8,618 bases of DNA from UBA5216 sp963924885 (GTDB lineage Bacteria > Pseudomonadota > Gammaproteobacteria > Burkholderiales > SG8-41): the NCBI GenBank assembly GCA_963924885.1, contig CAWUUY010000504.1:1-8618 (forward strand). The letters run 5' to 3'. The notes under the pieces were generated by a model that was not told where the DNA came from, made no database searches, and saw nothing but the letters and a program-made list of their open reading frames with translations. Each line of letters opens with the position of its first letter. Position 1 is the first letter of the stretch. Positions 1 to 5,295 of this stretch are shown here, piece by piece. A program made the position numbers and the translations under genes.

Positions 1-189
1 GGGGAGCGCGCCATTCGCATGCCCAAGGTCAAGCAGAAAATATCGGGGGGCTTTCGAACGCTCAAGGGGGCGCTGGACTTTTGCATCACCCGCTCCTAAC
101 TCGACACCATGTATAAGCAAGGGCAAAATATGTTCGATGTATTGCGCTCTACTTTCATGGGACGCCCTCCCTCGACTACGTCAGGTTGA
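1..189 (+). pseudogene. IS66-type transposase, C-terminal remnant with in-frame stop
   Basis: The reading frame is open from the left edge and reads RAIRMPKVKQKISGGFRT then GALDFC, the pattern seen near the C-terminus of IS66-family DDE transposases (R-D-x-R-M-x-K-x-K-Q-K-I-S-G-x-F-R). It hits TAA at 97-99, exactly where relatives have a tyrosine in a RSYLST-like stretch. The same frame then continues with recognisable family sequence (LDTMYKQGQNMFDVLRSTF, then GRPP) to TGA at 187-189. The simplest reading is a Tyr-to-stop nonsense mutation in an already decaying copy. The 5' part lies outside the window, so element size and left end cannot be judged. The family call comes from remembered motif patterns and has not been checked by alignment. 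Confidence 0.75.
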
Positions 190-291
190 CCGGACACCAA
201 AATAGATAATTCATGTTTTATTCTGGTCTCGATTTGAACTGCGCCGTTGACATTTGTCATCCTACTAGGAATTCACTCGCAGGGGACATTG

Positions 292-426
292 ATGAACATA
301 GGCAAGCTGGTGTTCGCGCAGATCATGGAACACCTGCCACTGACGACGTTTCGTCGCTGCGTGGCGCGTTACGCAGGCGAACACAAAGTCAAAACGTTTG
401 AAAGTCCGCCTCGAACCTTTCGATGA
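292..426 (+). pseudogene. IS4-type (DUF4372) transposase, N-terminal fragment
   Basis: The ATG at 292 follows an AGGGGA Shine-Dalgarno sequence (281-286) and opens a 44-codon frame starting MNIGKLVFAQIMEHLP, then TTFRRCVARY and KVKTF. This matches the N-terminal DUF4372 domain of IS4-family transposases (typically MNxGKxxFAQLMxFLPxxxFxRxVxRYxGxxxVxTFSC). Resemblance ends after the KTF codons (about 399). The last residues, ESPPRTFR, are the antisense of the neighbouring IS91-type fragment, so only about 36 of some 380-400 codons remain. The fragment cannot be functional. The ~100 bp upstream (190-291) hold no other gene. They may include the left end of this element, but I could not define an inverted repeat there. 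Confidence 0.72.
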
Positions 427-445
427 CCGAAGCCAGGCGGGTCAT
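401..445 (-). pseudogene. IS91-type transposase, extreme N-terminal remnant
   Basis: On the minus strand an ATG at 445-443 overlaps the TGA of the recombinase reading frame (444-442) as ATGA, the coupled arrangement expected when a tyrosine recombinase precedes an IS91-family transposase. It reads MTRLASVIERFEADF, similar to N-termini of IS91-family Y-motif (HUH) transposases, which commonly carry an A-x-V-x-x-x-F-E-A-D-F-L pattern. After the phenylalanine codon (403-401) the sequence passes directly into the antisense of the DUF4372 fragment and reaches a stop within three codons. Everything downstream, including the zinc-binding and catalytic domains and the 3' end of the element, is gone. 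The identification rests on 15 residues plus context. Confidence 0.5.
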
Positions 446-1348
446 TTGACCCGTCCCCAGGCGATGGTGAAACCATCCATCAAGCCGTTGATCCGGTCGA
501 GCGGTGGTGCTTGGTTTGATCCGTCAGGTGGGTATAACGGACGGTGGTAAGTATGGAGTGATGGCCGAGGAATTTCTGCACTTCAATCAGGTCGACACCC
601 GCTTCGATCAGGTGGGTTGCATAGCTGTGGCGAAGGCTGTGGGGGCTGATCTTTTTTTTAGCCCGCACATCTGGCTGACTTGGCGCAGGGCCTTTTGTAC
701 GCCGCCGCGATTCAGCGGCGTGATGGCGGTTGCCGCGCCTTTCAGGCCGCCGTGGCGATTGGGAAACAGCGGCACGGGGTTGCGATGCACCTGCCAGAAG
801 CGGCGTAACAGTTGATGGGTGGCCTGCGGCAGGGGAACCAGACGGTCTTTGTTGCCCTTGGCGTCGCGCACATGGATACGCCCACGCACCGCATCAATGT
901 CGCCGACCTGCAGCCGCAGGGCTTCACCCAAGCGCAGCCCAAGGCTGTAGAGGGTGAAGAATAACACCCGGTAGCTGAGCATCCGGGTGGCGGCGAACAG
1001 ACGCTGCACTTCGGCCACGGTGACGATGTCGGGCAAGCGCTGGCTCTTGGGCGGTTTGATCAGCCCCGGTGCCACCCACGGCTTACGCAGGACGTGGACG
1101 TAGAAGAACTTCAAGCCATACAGATCGAGTTTGACCGCGCTCCAGGAGTGCGACGCCACCAGTTCGCTGAAGTAGTCAGTCAGTTGCCGCTCGGTTAAAC
1201 TGTCAATCCGATGTTCAAAGCGTTTGCCTATGCGGCGGATGGCGCGAGAATAGGCATCTATCGTTTTGGGTTGTAACCCTTTGAGTTTGAGGTGCTTCAG
1301 ATGCAACTGGTAGTTCTGTTCAAATAACACTTCGTCCGATGATTTCAT
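442..1348 (-). pseudogene. Tyrosine recombinase of the IS91-associated type, two frameshifts
   Basis: A site-specific recombinase of about 300 residues. The SAM-like core-binding domain spans roughly residues 10-95 (LKGLQPKTIDAYSRAIRRIG). The catalytic domain has Arg139 in SLGLRLGEALRL and Lys in KGNKDRLVPLP. Past a frameshift it has the HSLRH box, LGHHS and the tyrosine of VRYTHL, so all catalytic residues are present but in two frames. The first break is at an A8 tract (652-659): one frame ends at 608, and the -1 frame continues with KKKISPHSLRHSYATHL. A second -1 shift near 502-512 moves from HHRSTG into LDRINGLMDGFTIAWGRVK, ending at TGA 444-442. The ATG at 1348 is preferred because GAGG lies 9 nt upstream; ATG 1363 and a TTG at 1390 are alternatives. 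There is no IntI-type extra patch. Probably inactive, although the first shift could be suppressed by slippage. Confidence 0.82.
652..659 (-). other. A8 homopolymer at recombinase frameshift (slippery-type site)
   Basis: On the minus strand the coding sequence reads CTA AAA AAA AGA. The A_AAA_AAA heptamer is in the phase needed for -1 slippage, which would give Leu-Lys-Lys-Lys-Ile-Ser and continue into the HSLRH active-site box. A one-base deletion from an A9 ancestor explains the sequence equally well. No obvious stimulatory stem-loop or upstream Shine-Dalgarno sequence was identified. Confidence 0.45.
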
Positions 1349-1352
1349 TTCG

Positions 1353-1407
1353 TGTAACCTCATGGTTTGGGGTGAATCAACCCCTCGCAAACGGGGATGA
1401 GGTTACA
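1353..1407. repeat. 11-bp inverted repeat with nested short palindromes
   Basis: The 11 bases at 1353-1363 (TGTAACCTCAT) are repeated perfectly in inverse orientation at 1397-1407. Between them GGGGT (1369-1373) and ACCCC (1380-1384) form a smaller hairpin, and CCCC (1381-1384) can alternatively pair with GGGG (1393-1396). The structure sits directly upstream of the recombinase start, and the GAGG serving that start lies in the left arm. It could be the 5' terminus (ter-like end) of the IS91-like element, a recombinase binding site, or an autoregulatory operator. The sequence alone does not distinguish these. Confidence 0.6.
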
Positions 1408-1453
1408 TTTTGATGTCAATTCCACATCGCCGTTTCCTCCGCGTAGCGGCTTC

Positions 1454-1511
1454 GTCCAACCACCGGTTCAAGGCGGACGCAAAAACGCGCCGCATAACCG
1501 GAACGTTAGGA
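1454..1511 (+). other. Integron attC recombination site (orphan)
   Basis: All parts of an attC are present in order. R'' is GTCCAAC (1454-1460, fits RYYYAAC), followed by a 5-nt spacer, L'' beginning GTTCAAG (1466), a palindromic centre, L' ending GCATAAC (about 1493-1499), a 5-nt to 6-nt spacer, and R' GTTAGGA (1505-1511, fits GTTRRR but has A where the consensus has Y). The arms can fold as GTT/AAC, CGG/CCG and CGC/GCG around an A-rich loop of 6 nt, leaving single unpaired bases (C, G and A on this strand) on one arm, as expected for the extrahelical bases of folded attC. The layout closely parallels short aadA-type attC sites of about 60 bp. The R' box faces right, so the following ORF would be the next cassette. 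No IntI gene is in the window. Confidence 0.8.
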
Positions 1512-1517
1512 ATCTCG

Positions 1518-1640
1518 ATGAAGCGCGCGGTCTCACGATTTGCAGCCGTAGCTCTCGTCGGCACTGGCCTGCTAATACTCCATTCAGTTGCGTCGGCGCA
1601 GATTTCGGGCTTACCCCCAACCCGCCGCCAGCGGCCGTAA
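1518..1640 (+). pseudogene. Truncated integron cassette ORF with signal peptide
   Basis: The ATG at 1518 lies 6 nt past the attC R' box, whose AGGA (1508-1511) is well placed to serve as its Shine-Dalgarno sequence. This is the normal position for a cassette gene start. The frame encodes a typical Sec signal peptide: MKR, then a hydrophobic stretch (AAVALVGTGLLILHSV) and an ASA-Q cleavage site. Only about four mature residues (QISG) follow before the frame runs into the antisense of the 3' end of the retropepsin gene and stops at 1638-1640, giving 40 residues. The original product is unknown. It was exported, but the remaining piece carries no functional domain. A short chimeric secreted peptide could still be made. 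Confidence 0.6.
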
Positions 1641-2111
1641 CGTCATCTGATCGCCCCGCTGCACCATCTCCAGCCGCCGCAGAAAATTCATCCCCAGCAG
1701 CACGGTATCTTTGCTCATGCCATCGGCCACCACGGCGCCCAGATCAGCGATTTCAATGCCGCCCAGAAGCACGCTTGCCAGAAGCGCGGGATAGCCGGCT
1801 GCGGGTCCGGCGGCGGTTAGCATGGTGATCGCGGGACCCAGTTTCAAGCCCAGCTCGGTCGCTAGCGCGCGCGGCAAGGCGATCTGCGTGGCGCCGGTAT
1901 CGAGCAGGAATCGCAGGCGGCGACCGTTGATTTCGCAATCCGCGTAGTAGTGTCCGTCGCGGCTGCGCGCGAGCACGATTTCCGCCGACGCGGCGGCCTT
2001 CATATTGCGGTTGGGATTGGCTTCGCGATAAGCCCAGTCGGTAAAAAACCAGAACAGCATGCCCAGCAGCAGCGCCCAGCCCAAAGCGATCATGTGGGTT
2101 TTGCCGATCAT
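1611..2111 (-). CDS. Membrane-anchored retropepsin-like aspartic protease (TIGR02281-type)
   Basis: The predicted protein has 166 residues with one N-terminal membrane helix (about residues 7-26, ALGWALLLGMLFWFF) and then a clan AA aspartic protease fold. The single active-site motif is FLLDTGAT (Asp71), and the conserved C-terminal LLGMNFLRRLE stretch is at about 138-148. Such proteins act as homodimers, each subunit giving one DTG. The protease part would face the periplasm; the substrate is unknown. The ATG at 2111 is chosen for an AGGCGG a few bases upstream. An in-frame ATG at 2141 overlaps the orn stop as TGATG and would add ten residues (MRAARCCRRF) with no Shine-Dalgarno sequence. It follows orn and is probably cotranscribed. 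Its TAA (1613-1611) lies right at the junction with the truncated cassette, so the last residues (LAAGWG) may not be native. Confidence 0.8.
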   Translation of the reverse strand: MIGKTHMIALGWALLLGMLFWFFTDWAYREANPNRNMKAAASAEIVLARSRDGHYYADCEINGRRLRFLLDTGATQIALPRALATELGLKLGPAITMLTAAGPAAGYPALLASVLLGGIEIADLGAVVADGMSKDTVLLGMNFLRRLEMVQRGDQMTLRPLAAGWG

Positions 2112-2140
2112 GAACCGCCTGCAGCAACGGGCTGCGCGCA

Positions 2141-2686
2141 TCAGATTTTCAGGATGTGCTCGCGGTAATACCGCAATTCGGCAATCGATTCGTGGATGTC
2201 CGCCAGCGCCTCGTGTTTGCCATGCTTGGTGAGGCCAGCCATCACTTCGGGCTTCCAGCGCCGCGCGAGTTCTTTCAGCGTGCTGACATCGAGATTGCGA
2301 TACAGCAGATACTCTTCGAGCTTGGGCATGTATTTGACCAGGAAGCGCCGGTCCTGATGCACCGAGTTGCCGCACAACGGTGAGATGCGCGCCCCCACGT
2401 ATTGCGACAGGAAAGCCACCATCTGGTTTTCCACCTCGGCCTCCGACAGCGTCGAGGACTTCACCCGGTCGATCAGGCCGCTCTTGCCGTGGGCGCCCTT
2501 GTTCCAGTCGTCCATCGCATCCAGCAGTGCGGTCGGCTGATGCACCACCAGCACCGGCGCCTCGGCCACCACCGCCAGTTGCGAATCGGTGACCACGATG
2601 GCTATCTCCAGAATCCGCTCGGTTTCCGGGTTCAGGCCGCTCATCTCAAGATCCATCCAGATGAGGTTGTTGGGGTCTTGTGCCAT
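2141..2686 (-). CDS. orn: Oligoribonuclease
   Basis: A 181-residue protein, the same length as E. coli Orn. It is a 3'-to-5' exoribonuclease that degrades very short RNAs (chiefly dinucleotides, including pGpG from c-di-GMP turnover) to mononucleotides in the cytoplasm. The DEDDh residues are visible: Asp12 and Glu14 in WMDLEMSG, Asp112 in GNSVHQDRRFL, and His158 and Asp163 in KHEALADIHES. The stretch LDVSTLKELARRWKPE is strongly characteristic. The start ATG at 2686 gives the usual MAQDPNNLIWMDLEM N-terminus. The frame is open further upstream, but that part is the AT-rich intergenic region. No strong Shine-Dalgarno sequence is seen. It is divergent from the M48 protease and upstream of the retropepsin-like gene. 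Confidence 0.97.
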   Translation of the reverse strand: MAQDPNNLIWMDLEMSGLNPETERILEIAIVVTDSQLAVVAEAPVLVVHQPTALLDAMDDWNKGAHGKSGLIDRVKSSTLSEAEVENQMVAFLSQYVGARISPLCGNSVHQDRRFLVKYMPKLEEYLLYRNLDVSTLKELARRWKPEVMAGLTKHGKHEALADIHESIAELRYYREHILKI

Positions 2687-2763
2687 AATGAAACAGTGAG
2701 TCAACCAGTAAGTGTAAGTTAATCGATAAAATTTTTCCGTGCTTATTTTGTCATAGTTATCCC
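2687..2763. promoter_or_regulatory. Divergent AT-rich intergenic region between orn and M48 protease
   Basis: These 77 bp are markedly AT-rich compared with the surrounding GC-rich genes and must hold the start signals of both divergent units. For orn, the minus strand contains ATGACA (from about 2756 downward) followed after 17 nt by TTTTAT, a weak sigma70-like pair. No convincing -35/-10 pair could be fixed for the + gene. Neither gene has a clear Shine-Dalgarno sequence here. Confidence 0.4.
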
Positions 2764-4005
2764 ATGAATGCATTTGGCTCGGCGTTTTTAATTGCGGTAC
2801 TGGTAGCAGCGTCCGTACGGTTCTGGCTGGCCATGCGGCATATGCGCCACGTCCAGGCCCACCGCGCGGCGGTACCGGTCGAGTTCACCGGTCAAATCAG
2901 CCTTGAGGCGCACCAGCGGGCCGCCGACTACACCTGCGCCAAGGTGCGCCTTGGGCTGATGTCGGGCGCGCTGGAAGTGGTGCTGGCGCTGGCCCTCACC
3001 TTCGGCGGCGGGCTGGAATGGCTGAATCAGGCCTCGGCCTCGCTGTTCGGCGAGGGCGTCGCGCGCGGGCTGACGCTGATTGTTCTGACCACGCTGGTGA
3101 TGACTGCGGTGGAATTGCCGTTCAGCCTCTACGGCACCTTCAGCGTCGAAGCGCGTTTCGGCTTTAACAAAATGACGCCCACGCTGTTCTGGATCGATTT
3201 TTTCAAGGGTCTGGCGGTGGGTGCCGCGCTCGGCCTGCCGCTGGCGGCGGCGGTGCTGTGGCTGATGGCGCAAATGGGCGAGTACTGGTGGCTGTATGCG
3301 TGGCTGACGTGGATGGGGTTTAATCTGCTGATGCTGGCGATTTACCCGATCTGGATCGCGCCGCTGTTCAACAAATTCACGCCGATGGACAACCCGGCGG
3401 TGAAAGAGCGCGTGGACAGCCTGCTCGCGCGCTGCGGCTTCAAGGTCAAGGGCCTCATGGTGATGGACGGCTCGATCCGCAGCAGCCATGGCAACGCCTA
3501 TTTCACCGGCTTTGGCAAAACTAAACGCATTGTATTTTTCGACACCCTGCTGGAGCGGCTGAACCCCACCGAAGTCGAGGCGGTACTCGCGCATGAGCTT
3601 GGCCACTTTAAGCTGCGCCATGTGGTGAAGCGCATCGCTTGGACCTTCGCCGCGAGTTTCTTTTTTCTGTGGGCGCTCGGCGCGGTGATGCACCAGCCGT
3701 GGTTTTATGCGGGCCTGAATGTCGCCACGCCCTCAACAGCGATGGCGCTGATTTTGTTTTCCCTGGTGATACCCAACTTCACCTTCCTGCTGCAACCGCT
3801 GCTGGCGATGTATTCGCGCAAGCACGAATTCGAGGCCGACCGCTACGCCGCGCAACACGCCAACGCCGCCGATCTGGTGTCCGCGTTGACCAAGCTCTAC
3901 AAAGACAATGCCTCGACTTTGACGCCCGACCCACTGCACTCGATGTTCTACGACTCGCATCCGCCCGCGCTCACCCGTATTGAACATTTGCAGGCGCAGG
4001 CGTAA
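2764..4005 (+). CDS. M48 family zinc metalloprotease (CAAX prenyl protease 1/Ste24-like)
   Basis: A 413-residue integral membrane protease. The zinc site is HELGH at residues 277-281 with the downstream glutamate in HEFEADRYA (355-359), the arrangement of M48A enzymes. Hydrophobic segments lie at about residues 5-22, 66-82, 102-120, 146-168, 176-200, 290-308 and 325-345. Typical Ste24 signatures are NKMTPTLFWIDFFKG, IYPIWIAPLFNKFTP and RSSHGNAYFTGFGKTKRIVFFDTLL (quoted here in parts: RSSHGNAYFTGFG and KTKRIVFFDTLL). The length fits the Ste24 type rather than the shorter HtpX (about 290 residues). Bacteria lack CAAX prenylation, so the likely role is membrane protein quality control; that is inference. 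It starts a + cluster with the pterin dehydratase and rsgA. Confidence 0.93.
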   Translation: MNAFGSAFLIAVLVAASVRFWLAMRHMRHVQAHRAAVPVEFTGQISLEAHQRAADYTCAKVRLGLMSGALEVVLALALTFGGGLEWLNQASASLFGEGVARGLTLIVLTTLVMTAVELPFSLYGTFSVEARFGFNKMTPTLFWIDFFKGLAVGAALGLPLAAAVLWLMAQMGEYWWLYAWLTWMGFNLLMLAIYPIWIAPLFNKFTPMDNPAVKERVDSLLARCGFKVKGLMVMDGSIRSSHGNAYFTGFGKTKRIVFFDTLLERLNPTEVEAVLAHELGHFKLRHVVKRIAWTFAASFFFLWALGAVMHQPWFYAGLNVATPSTAMALILFSLVIPNFTFLLQPLLAMYSRKHEFEADRYAAQHANAADLVSALTKLYKDNASTLTPDPLHSMFYDSHPPALTRIEHLQAQA

Positions 4006-4039
4006 AATAACGTAAGTATCTGTTTTTAAACTATATTAT

Positions 4040-4375
4040 ATGACCGCCAAAGACCTCGCCAAGAGCAAATGTGTACCCTGCGAAGGCGGCGTATCGCCGC
4101 TCACGCCCGATGAAATCGCCAAGCTGTTAAAGCAACTCAAGGGCTGGGAACACGCCGGTGGCGTGATCGCCAAGCGTTACGAATTCAAAAATTATTATCA
4201 GACCCTGGCCTTCGTCAACGCCACCGCGTGGATCTCGCACCGCGAAGACCATCACCCCGACATCGCGGTCGGCTACAACCAGTGCCGCGTGTCGTATTTA
4301 ACGCATGCGATCAACGGTCTGTCGGAGAACGATTTCATCTGCGCCGCCAAGCTGGATGCGTTGTTTGATTTGTGA
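4040..4375 (+). CDS. phhB: Pterin-4a-carbinolamine dehydratase
   Basis: A 111-residue member of the PCD/DCoH family, which dehydrates 4a-hydroxytetrahydrobiopterin and so recycles the cofactor of aromatic amino acid hydroxylases. The active-site signature is complete: REDHHPDIAVGYN (His71, His72, Pro73), then RVSYLTHAINGLSENDF with His89. An N-terminal extension with two cysteines (KCVPCEGG) precedes the core, as in many bacterial members. No phenylalanine hydroxylase is nearby, so its partner here is unknown. The 34 bp before the ATG are very AT-rich and contain no Shine-Dalgarno sequence. The gene ends in TGA overlapping the GTG start of rsgA (GTGA), implying translational coupling. Confidence 0.93.
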   Translation: MTAKDLAKSKCVPCEGGVSPLTPDEIAKLLKQLKGWEHAGGVIAKRYEFKNYYQTLAFVNATAWISHREDHHPDIAVGYNQCRVSYLTHAINGLSENDFICAAKLDALFDL

Positions 4376-5289
4376 CGGCTGATCCGCGTACCCCGGCGCT
4401 GCAAAGCGGCCAAGTCGTCGCCAGCTTTGGCCGCAGTTACCGCGTCGAGTTAGCCAATGGTACGCTTGGCACGCTGATCGAATGCGCCACGCGCGGCAAA
4501 AAAAGCGACCTTGCCTGCGGCGACCGCGTGAGCATCCACAAAAGCGGCGACAACTGCGGCGTGATCGAAGCGACCCTGCCGCGCACCACGCTGCTCTACC
4601 GCTCTGACGCCTACAAACAAAAACTGATCGCCGCCAATGTCACGCAGGTGTTGATCGTGATCGCGCCGGTGCCGAGCTTTTACGATGACCTCATCAACCG
4701 CTGCCTGGCGGCGTGCGAACACGCCGGCATCGCGCCGCTGATCGTGCTCAACAAAAACGACTTGCCCGAGTTCGCCGCCGCATGGGATGCGCTCGCCGTG
4801 TATCGCGCGCTCGGCTATCGCGTGGAGGGCATCTGCGCCAAACACGATATCGCGCCGCTGGCGGCGCTGCTCGAAGGCCACACCAGCGTGCTGGTGGGCC
4901 AATCCGGCATGGGCAAATCCACCGTGGTCAATAAACTCGTGCCCGCCGCGATGATGCGCGTGGCGGAAACCTCCGCCGCGCTCGACTCCGGCAAGCACAC
5001 CACCACCGGTGCGCGCCTGCTGCACATCAACGCCACCAGCCACCTGATCGATTCACCGGGCCTGCAATCCTTCGGCCTGCATCACATCAGCGCCGAAGAC
5101 ACCGCGCACGCCTTTATTGAGTTTCGCCCCTTGCTGGGACACTGCCGCTTTCGTGACTGCACGCACAGAATGGAACCTGGCTGTGCGATTGATGCCGCAT
5201 GTGCCGCCGGCAACATCGCCGCGACACGGCTGGCGTCGTATCGGACACTGGTGGAGGAGCGGGTGCGGGCGCGGGCGAATCGGTACTGA
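4372..5289 (+). CDS. rsgA: Ribosome small-subunit-dependent GTPase A
   Basis: A 305-residue circularly permuted GTPase that assists late 30S maturation. An N-terminal OB-fold (about residues 10-75) is followed by the permuted G domain in the order G4 NKND (127-130), G1 GQSGMGKST (176-184), G2 within KHTTT (208-212) and G3 DSPG (227-230). A C-terminal zinc finger follows, with Cys258, Cys263, His265 and Cys271 in HCRFRDCTHRMEPGC. The start is GTG at 4372, overlapping the preceding TGA by four bases. No later start would keep the OB-fold intact. The stop lies 6 bp from the stop of the convergent membrane protein gene, and no hairpin terminator is visible between them. Confidence 0.97.
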   Translation: MTADPRTPALQSGQVVASFGRSYRVELANGTLGTLIECATRGKKSDLACGDRVSIHKSGDNCGVIEATLPRTTLLYRSDAYKQKLIAANVTQVLIVIAPVPSFYDDLINRCLAACEHAGIAPLIVLNKNDLPEFAAAWDALAVYRALGYRVEGICAKHDIAPLAALLEGHTSVLVGQSGMGKSTVVNKLVPAAMMRVAETSAALDSGKHTTTGARLLHINATSHLIDSPGLQSFGLHHISAEDTAHAFIEFRPLLGHCRFRDCTHRMEPGCAIDAACAAGNIAATRLASYRTLVEERVRARANRY

Positions 5290-5295
5290 TAAAAA

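Larger units (their letters stand above)
401..1407 (-). mobile_element. Remnant of an IS91-like element with recombinase passenger
   Basis: The unit comprises the inverted repeat at 1353-1407 as a candidate 5' end, the frameshifted tyrosine recombinase, and the first 15 codons of an IS91-type transposase joined to the recombinase stop by an ATGA overlap. Recombinase-plus-transposase pairs of this layout are known from IS91-family rolling-circle elements. The 3' end with the replication origin is missing, cut at about 400/401 by the DUF4372 fragment. The outer boundaries are inferred: 401 from loss of IS91-like coding, and 1407 from the repeat only. Confidence 0.45.

Noticed and set aside
178..201. 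Possible insertion-sequence terminus around GACCGGACACC
   Set aside because: It resembles ends seen in several IS families, but no matching inverted copy or target duplication was found in the window.
247..275. TTGACA as a promoter for the DUF4372 transposase
   Set aside because: No acceptable -10 element at 16-18 nt spacing.
213..401. 62-residue ORF on +
   Set aside because: It overlaps the DUF4372 fragment in another frame, has no good ribosome binding site and shows no recognisable sequence.
442..1348. Integron integrase (IntI) next to the attC
   Set aside because: The recombinase lacks the extra IntI-specific segment ahead of the HxxR box and has the features of IS91-associated recombinases. 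The attC is therefore treated as orphan.
1397..1828. 143-residue ORF on + across the attC
   Set aside because: It runs through the attC and the antisense of the retropepsin gene, is Pro/Arg/Ser-rich and is a GC-rich shadow frame.
2788..3693. 301-residue ORF antisense to the M48 protease
   Set aside because: His/Arg/Gln-rich composition typical of antisense frames of a GC-rich gene; no motif.
4450..5043. 197-residue ORF antisense to rsgA
   Set aside because: Low-complexity Gly/His/Arg-rich shadow of a well-supported gene.
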